Source: JBOHPP01 sp050731755 (GTDB taxonomy: Bacteria > Methylomirabilota > Methylomirabilia > Rokubacteriales > CSP1-6). From it: DNA of 7,115 nt. The notes beneath the pieces were generated by a model that saw only the letters and a list, made by a program, of their open reading frames with translations, searched no databases and was not told the origin of the DNA. Below, in pieces: positions 5,581 through 7,115 of this stretch (position 1 is its first letter; every line of letters starts with the position of its first letter). The position numbers and the translations under genes are program-made. The stretch is from contig JBOHPP010000008.1 of assembly GCA_050731755.1 (NCBI GenBank), positions 1 through 7,115 of the forward strand. The letters run 5' to 3'.

Positions 5581-5640
5581 CTCTAACTTCCGAATCCAGC
5601 GGTCGGCGCTCCGCGCCGCCGCTGATCCGGCGCGTTCGAC
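5581..5640 (+). other. attC recombination site C (integron)
   Basis: This is a 60-bp site with R'' CTCTAAC (5581-5587) and R' GTTCGAC (5634-5640). The arms agcggtcggcgc (5598-5609) and gcgccgccgct (5613-5623) pair with one mispaired or extra base. R'' is the reverse complement of the R' of site B (GTTAGAG), as required for the toxin-antitoxin cassette. Confidence 0.84.
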
Positions 5641-5653
5641 GGCAGGAGGGTAG

Positions 5654-6223
5654 ATGGAAAATCCGGGCGAGCGGTTGGTGGGTGACTGGCTGCGCCACAT
5701 CAAAGGCTGCGATTTCGTTGACTTCAACGTGTACACCACGAAGACCCAGGGCGAAATAGATGTCGTCGGCGTGAACTTGACTGCCAAGGAAGCATTCATC
5801 TGTGAGGTCGTAACCCATCTGACGACCGGCATTCAGTACGTCAAGAACGCCCGTCCGGACACTTCCGACCGCCTCATCAAGAAGTTCCTGAAGGACATCC
5901 AGTACGGCCGCGATGCATTTCAGGGCTATGCGGTCCGCTACATGTTGTGGTCACCGGTCGTCCGGCACTCCGACGGCAAGCCGGAATACGATCAGTTCGC
6001 GCACCTGAAACGCGTTGAGGAAGAGGTGCGAGCCAAGACTGACATCACGATCGAGTTCGTAATCAATGAGAAGTACGTCGCCGCAATTGATGAACTCCGG
6101 GCCTTTGCGCGGCAAGAGACCAAGGAACTGAAGTCGCCGCTGATGCGATTCCTGCAGATCGACGAATGGTCCCGCAAGAATGCAAAGAAAGCGTCGAACA
6201 AGCCGATGCACCCGACCGCTTGA
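5654..6223 (+). CDS. PD-(D/E)xK nuclease-like protein of unknown function (cassette 3)
   Basis: This is a 189-residue protein. Near the N-terminus it has GERLVGDWL (E6), then TQGEIDVVGVNLTAKEAFICEVVTHL, which resembles the core of the PD-(D/E)xK nuclease fold: an early Glu, D36 in GEIDVVG and E51 in CEV. The position of the usual catalytic lysine (ExK) is V53, so the enzyme may be inactive, use a displaced residue, or be a binding protein. The start ATG has a strong ribosome site aggagg (5644-5649) placed just after the cassette edge. The last ten residues, ending SNKPMHPTA, are encoded by attC D itself, because the frame stops only inside that site; the functional protein probably ends near residue 179. 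A role in restriction or defence is possible but unproven. Confidence 0.7.
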   Translation: MENPGERLVGDWLRHIKGCDFVDFNVYTTKTQGEIDVVGVNLTAKEAFICEVVTHLTTGIQYVKNARPDTSDRLIKKFLKDIQYGRDAFQGYAVRYMLWSPVVRHSDGKPEYDQFAHLKRVEEEVRAKTDITIEFVINEKYVAAIDELRAFARQETKELKSPLMRFLQIDEWSRKNAKKASNKPMHPTA

Positions 6224-6251
6224 CAGCGGCGGGTGATCGGCAGCGTTCGCC
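6193..6251 (+). other. attC recombination site D (integron)
   Basis: This is a 59-bp site with R'' GTCGAAC (6193-6199) and R' GTTCGCC (6245-6251). The arms gccgatgcacccgaccgct (6202-6220) and agcggcgggtgatcggc (6225-6241) pair throughout except for two unpaired bases, a textbook attC pattern, with loop tgac. R'' is the reverse complement of the R' of site C. The C-terminus of the cassette 3 gene reads into it. If another cassette follows, its attC should have R'' GGCGAAC; none is seen by 7115. Confidence 0.87.
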
Positions 6252-6311
6252 GCACAGTTACTTCGGTGAAGCGGCATATGGAGGGGTGAAAGTGTCCACG
6301 AGGCCAACGTG

Positions 6312-6404
6312 ATGGGCAAATGGATCGGCTCCATCCTCATCCTCGGAATTCTGCTGGGGTCACTCGCCGCCGAGGCCCAGCAGATGGGGACGTGTACCGG
6401 ATAG
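6312..6404 (+). pseudogene. Out-of-frame signal peptide of the ABC substrate-binding protein
   Basis: ATG 6312 with a weak GAGG 8 nt upstream opens MGKWIGSILILGILLGSLAAEAQQ, a clear secretion signal with the ...AEAQQ ending common in ABC_sub_bind proteins. After QQMG the frame runs to a TAG at 6402. The expected continuation VYRIGFLG is in another frame from 6392. The loss of one base near 6389-6391 (or gain of two) explains this. It is a real frameshift or a sequence error. Confidence 0.7.
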
Positions 6405-7115
6405 GGTTCCTCGGAAACTCTACGGCGGCCCTCGAGGCCAATCTCGTCGGGCCGTTCCGCGAGGGGTTGCGCGACTTCGGGTATGTCGAGCGCCAAAACG
6501 TCGTGATCGAGTATCGGTGGGCGGAGGGAAAGTATGATCGCTTCCCTGTCCTCATCGGGGAGCTGCTCGCCCTGAAGGTCGCGGTGATCGTGACCGCCGG
6601 GACCCCCGCCACCCTCGCCGTCAAGAAGGCGACAACCTCGGTCCCTCTCGTCATGATCGCGGTCGGCGATCCCGTAGGGACGGGCATCGTCCCGTCGCTC
6701 AACCATCCTGGTGGCAACATCACCGGGTTGACCTCGATCTCGACGGAAATGGACGCGAAGCGTCTCGAGCTGCTCAGGGAAGTTGTCCCCAGCGTCTCGC
6801 ATATCGCCGTGCTCTGGAATGCTGCCAGCCCTGTCCAGGTACTCGCCGAGAAGCAAGTCCAAGCCGCGGCCCAGGTGCTGCGAATGAGAGTCCTATCCCT
6901 CGGGGTAAAGAACGAGGAAGAGATCAAGAACGCACTTGCCGTGATGGCCAGGGAGCGACCCGACGCGCTCCTCGCCCTGGCCGATCGGCTGCTCCTACAC
7001 CACCGCGCGCTCATCATGGACTTCGCTATCCGCCACCGGCTCCCCGGGGTGCACGCCTATCGGGAACTGGTCGAGGCGGGAGGATTGATGTCTTTTGGGC
7101 CAAGCTACGCGGACA
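6392..7115 (+). CDS. ABC-type substrate-binding protein (ABC_sub_bind, PF04392-like), partial and frameshifted
   Basis: This is a periplasmic solute-binding protein of the ABC_sub_bind family, the uncharacterised ABC-type group; the ligand is unknown. The frame is open from GTG 6392 to the window end (241 codons). Family features in order are VYRIGFLGN, FREGLRDFGYVERQNVVIEYRWAEGKYDRFP, a TAGTPATLAVKKATTSVPLVMIAVGDPVGTGIV block, LNHPGGNITGLTS and VPSVSHIAVLWN. The full family length is about 320-330 residues, so roughly 60-70 are missing downstream. GTG 6392 is a convenient boundary, not a believable start: the true N-terminus is the signal peptide from 6312 in the other frame. The gene begins about 60 bp after attC D. 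It may be a fourth cassette or the chromosome beyond the array. Confidence 0.87.
   Translation, partial: MYRIGFLGNSTAALEANLVGPFREGLRDFGYVERQNVVIEYRWAEGKYDRFPVLIGELLALKVAVIVTAGTPATLAVKKATTSVPLVMIAVGDPVGTGIVPSLNHPGGNITGLTSISTEMDAKRLELLREVVPSVSHIAVLWNAASPVQVLAEKQVQAAAQVLRMRVLSLGVKNEEEIKNALAVMARERPDALLALADRLLLHHRALIMDFAIRHRLPGVHAYRELVEAGGLMSFGPSYAD

Larger units (their letters stand above)
4280..6245 (+). mobile_element. Integron gene-cassette array, three complete cassettes
   Basis: Four attC sites bound cassettes at 4280-5004, 5005-5634 and 5635-6245, each with genes on the plus strand. For every cassette the bases at its left edge are the reverse complement of the R'' box of its own attC on the right. 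This agreement is expected because the two form one site in the excised circle, and it is unlikely by chance three times in a row. No integrase gene or attI is seen, so this is either the interior of a chromosomal integron or an attC cluster lacking integrase. Confidence 0.85.

Noticed and set aside
1..7115. CRISPR array, tRNA, rRNA or riboswitch
   Set aside because: No regularly spaced repeats, no cloverleaf with CCA-type end and no recognisable rRNA or riboswitch core were seen on either strand. The regular repeats present are insertion-sequence ends and attC sites.

Overview
The window is G+C-rich bacterial DNA carrying accessory genes; nothing in it looks like core metabolism. The ABC_sub_bind-type periplasmic protein at the right end and the base composition fit an uncultivated soil or sediment bacterium (Methylomirabilota/Rokubacteria-like or a proteobacterium). 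That placement is a weak inference, because no rRNA, tRNA or marker gene is present.

Left part (1-4210). An OLD-family ATPase/TOPRIM nuclease gene, of the type used in phage defence, enters from the left and ends at 2770. An IS256-family element (554-2023) has split it just after the Walker B/D-loop region. The insertion left an 8-bp target duplication, and removing the element with one copy of that duplication restores the reading frame exactly. A second, unrelated element with an IS481-type transposase and unusual doubled terminal repeats (about 2786-4199) sits 15 bp after the stop codon of the nuclease gene. The two elements share a diverged 72-bp noncoding repeat in opposite orientations.

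Middle part (4215-6251). I read this as an integron gene-cassette array. Four attC-like recombination sites (A 4215-4285, B 4939-5010, C 5581-5640, D 6193-6251) lie on the + strand and bound three cassettes of 725, 630 and 611 bp, all with genes on the + strand. The first bases of each cassette are the reverse complement of the R'' box of its own terminal attC: GTTATGC/GCATAAC, GTTAGAG/CTCTAAC and GTTCGAC/GTCGAAC. This is the footprint expected of cassettes excised and inserted by an integron integrase. The cassettes carry a putative secreted protein built from two copies of one domain, a ParE/RelE-type toxin with its antitoxin, and a small protein with a PD-(D/E)xK nuclease-like motif that lacks the usual lysine. 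No integrase gene is visible, so this may be the inside of a chromosomal integron or a CALIN (attC cluster without integrase). The OLD nuclease ends right before attC A once the IS481-type element is discounted, so it was probably the gene of a further, upstream cassette.

Right part (6246-7115). An ABC-type substrate-binding protein gene runs off the window. Its signal peptide and its body are in different frames, so it is frameshifted, or there is a one-base sequence error. Whether it belongs to the array cannot be decided from this window.

Overall: a defence-type nuclease inactivated by insertion, followed by a compact cassette array containing an addiction module that could help keep the array in place.
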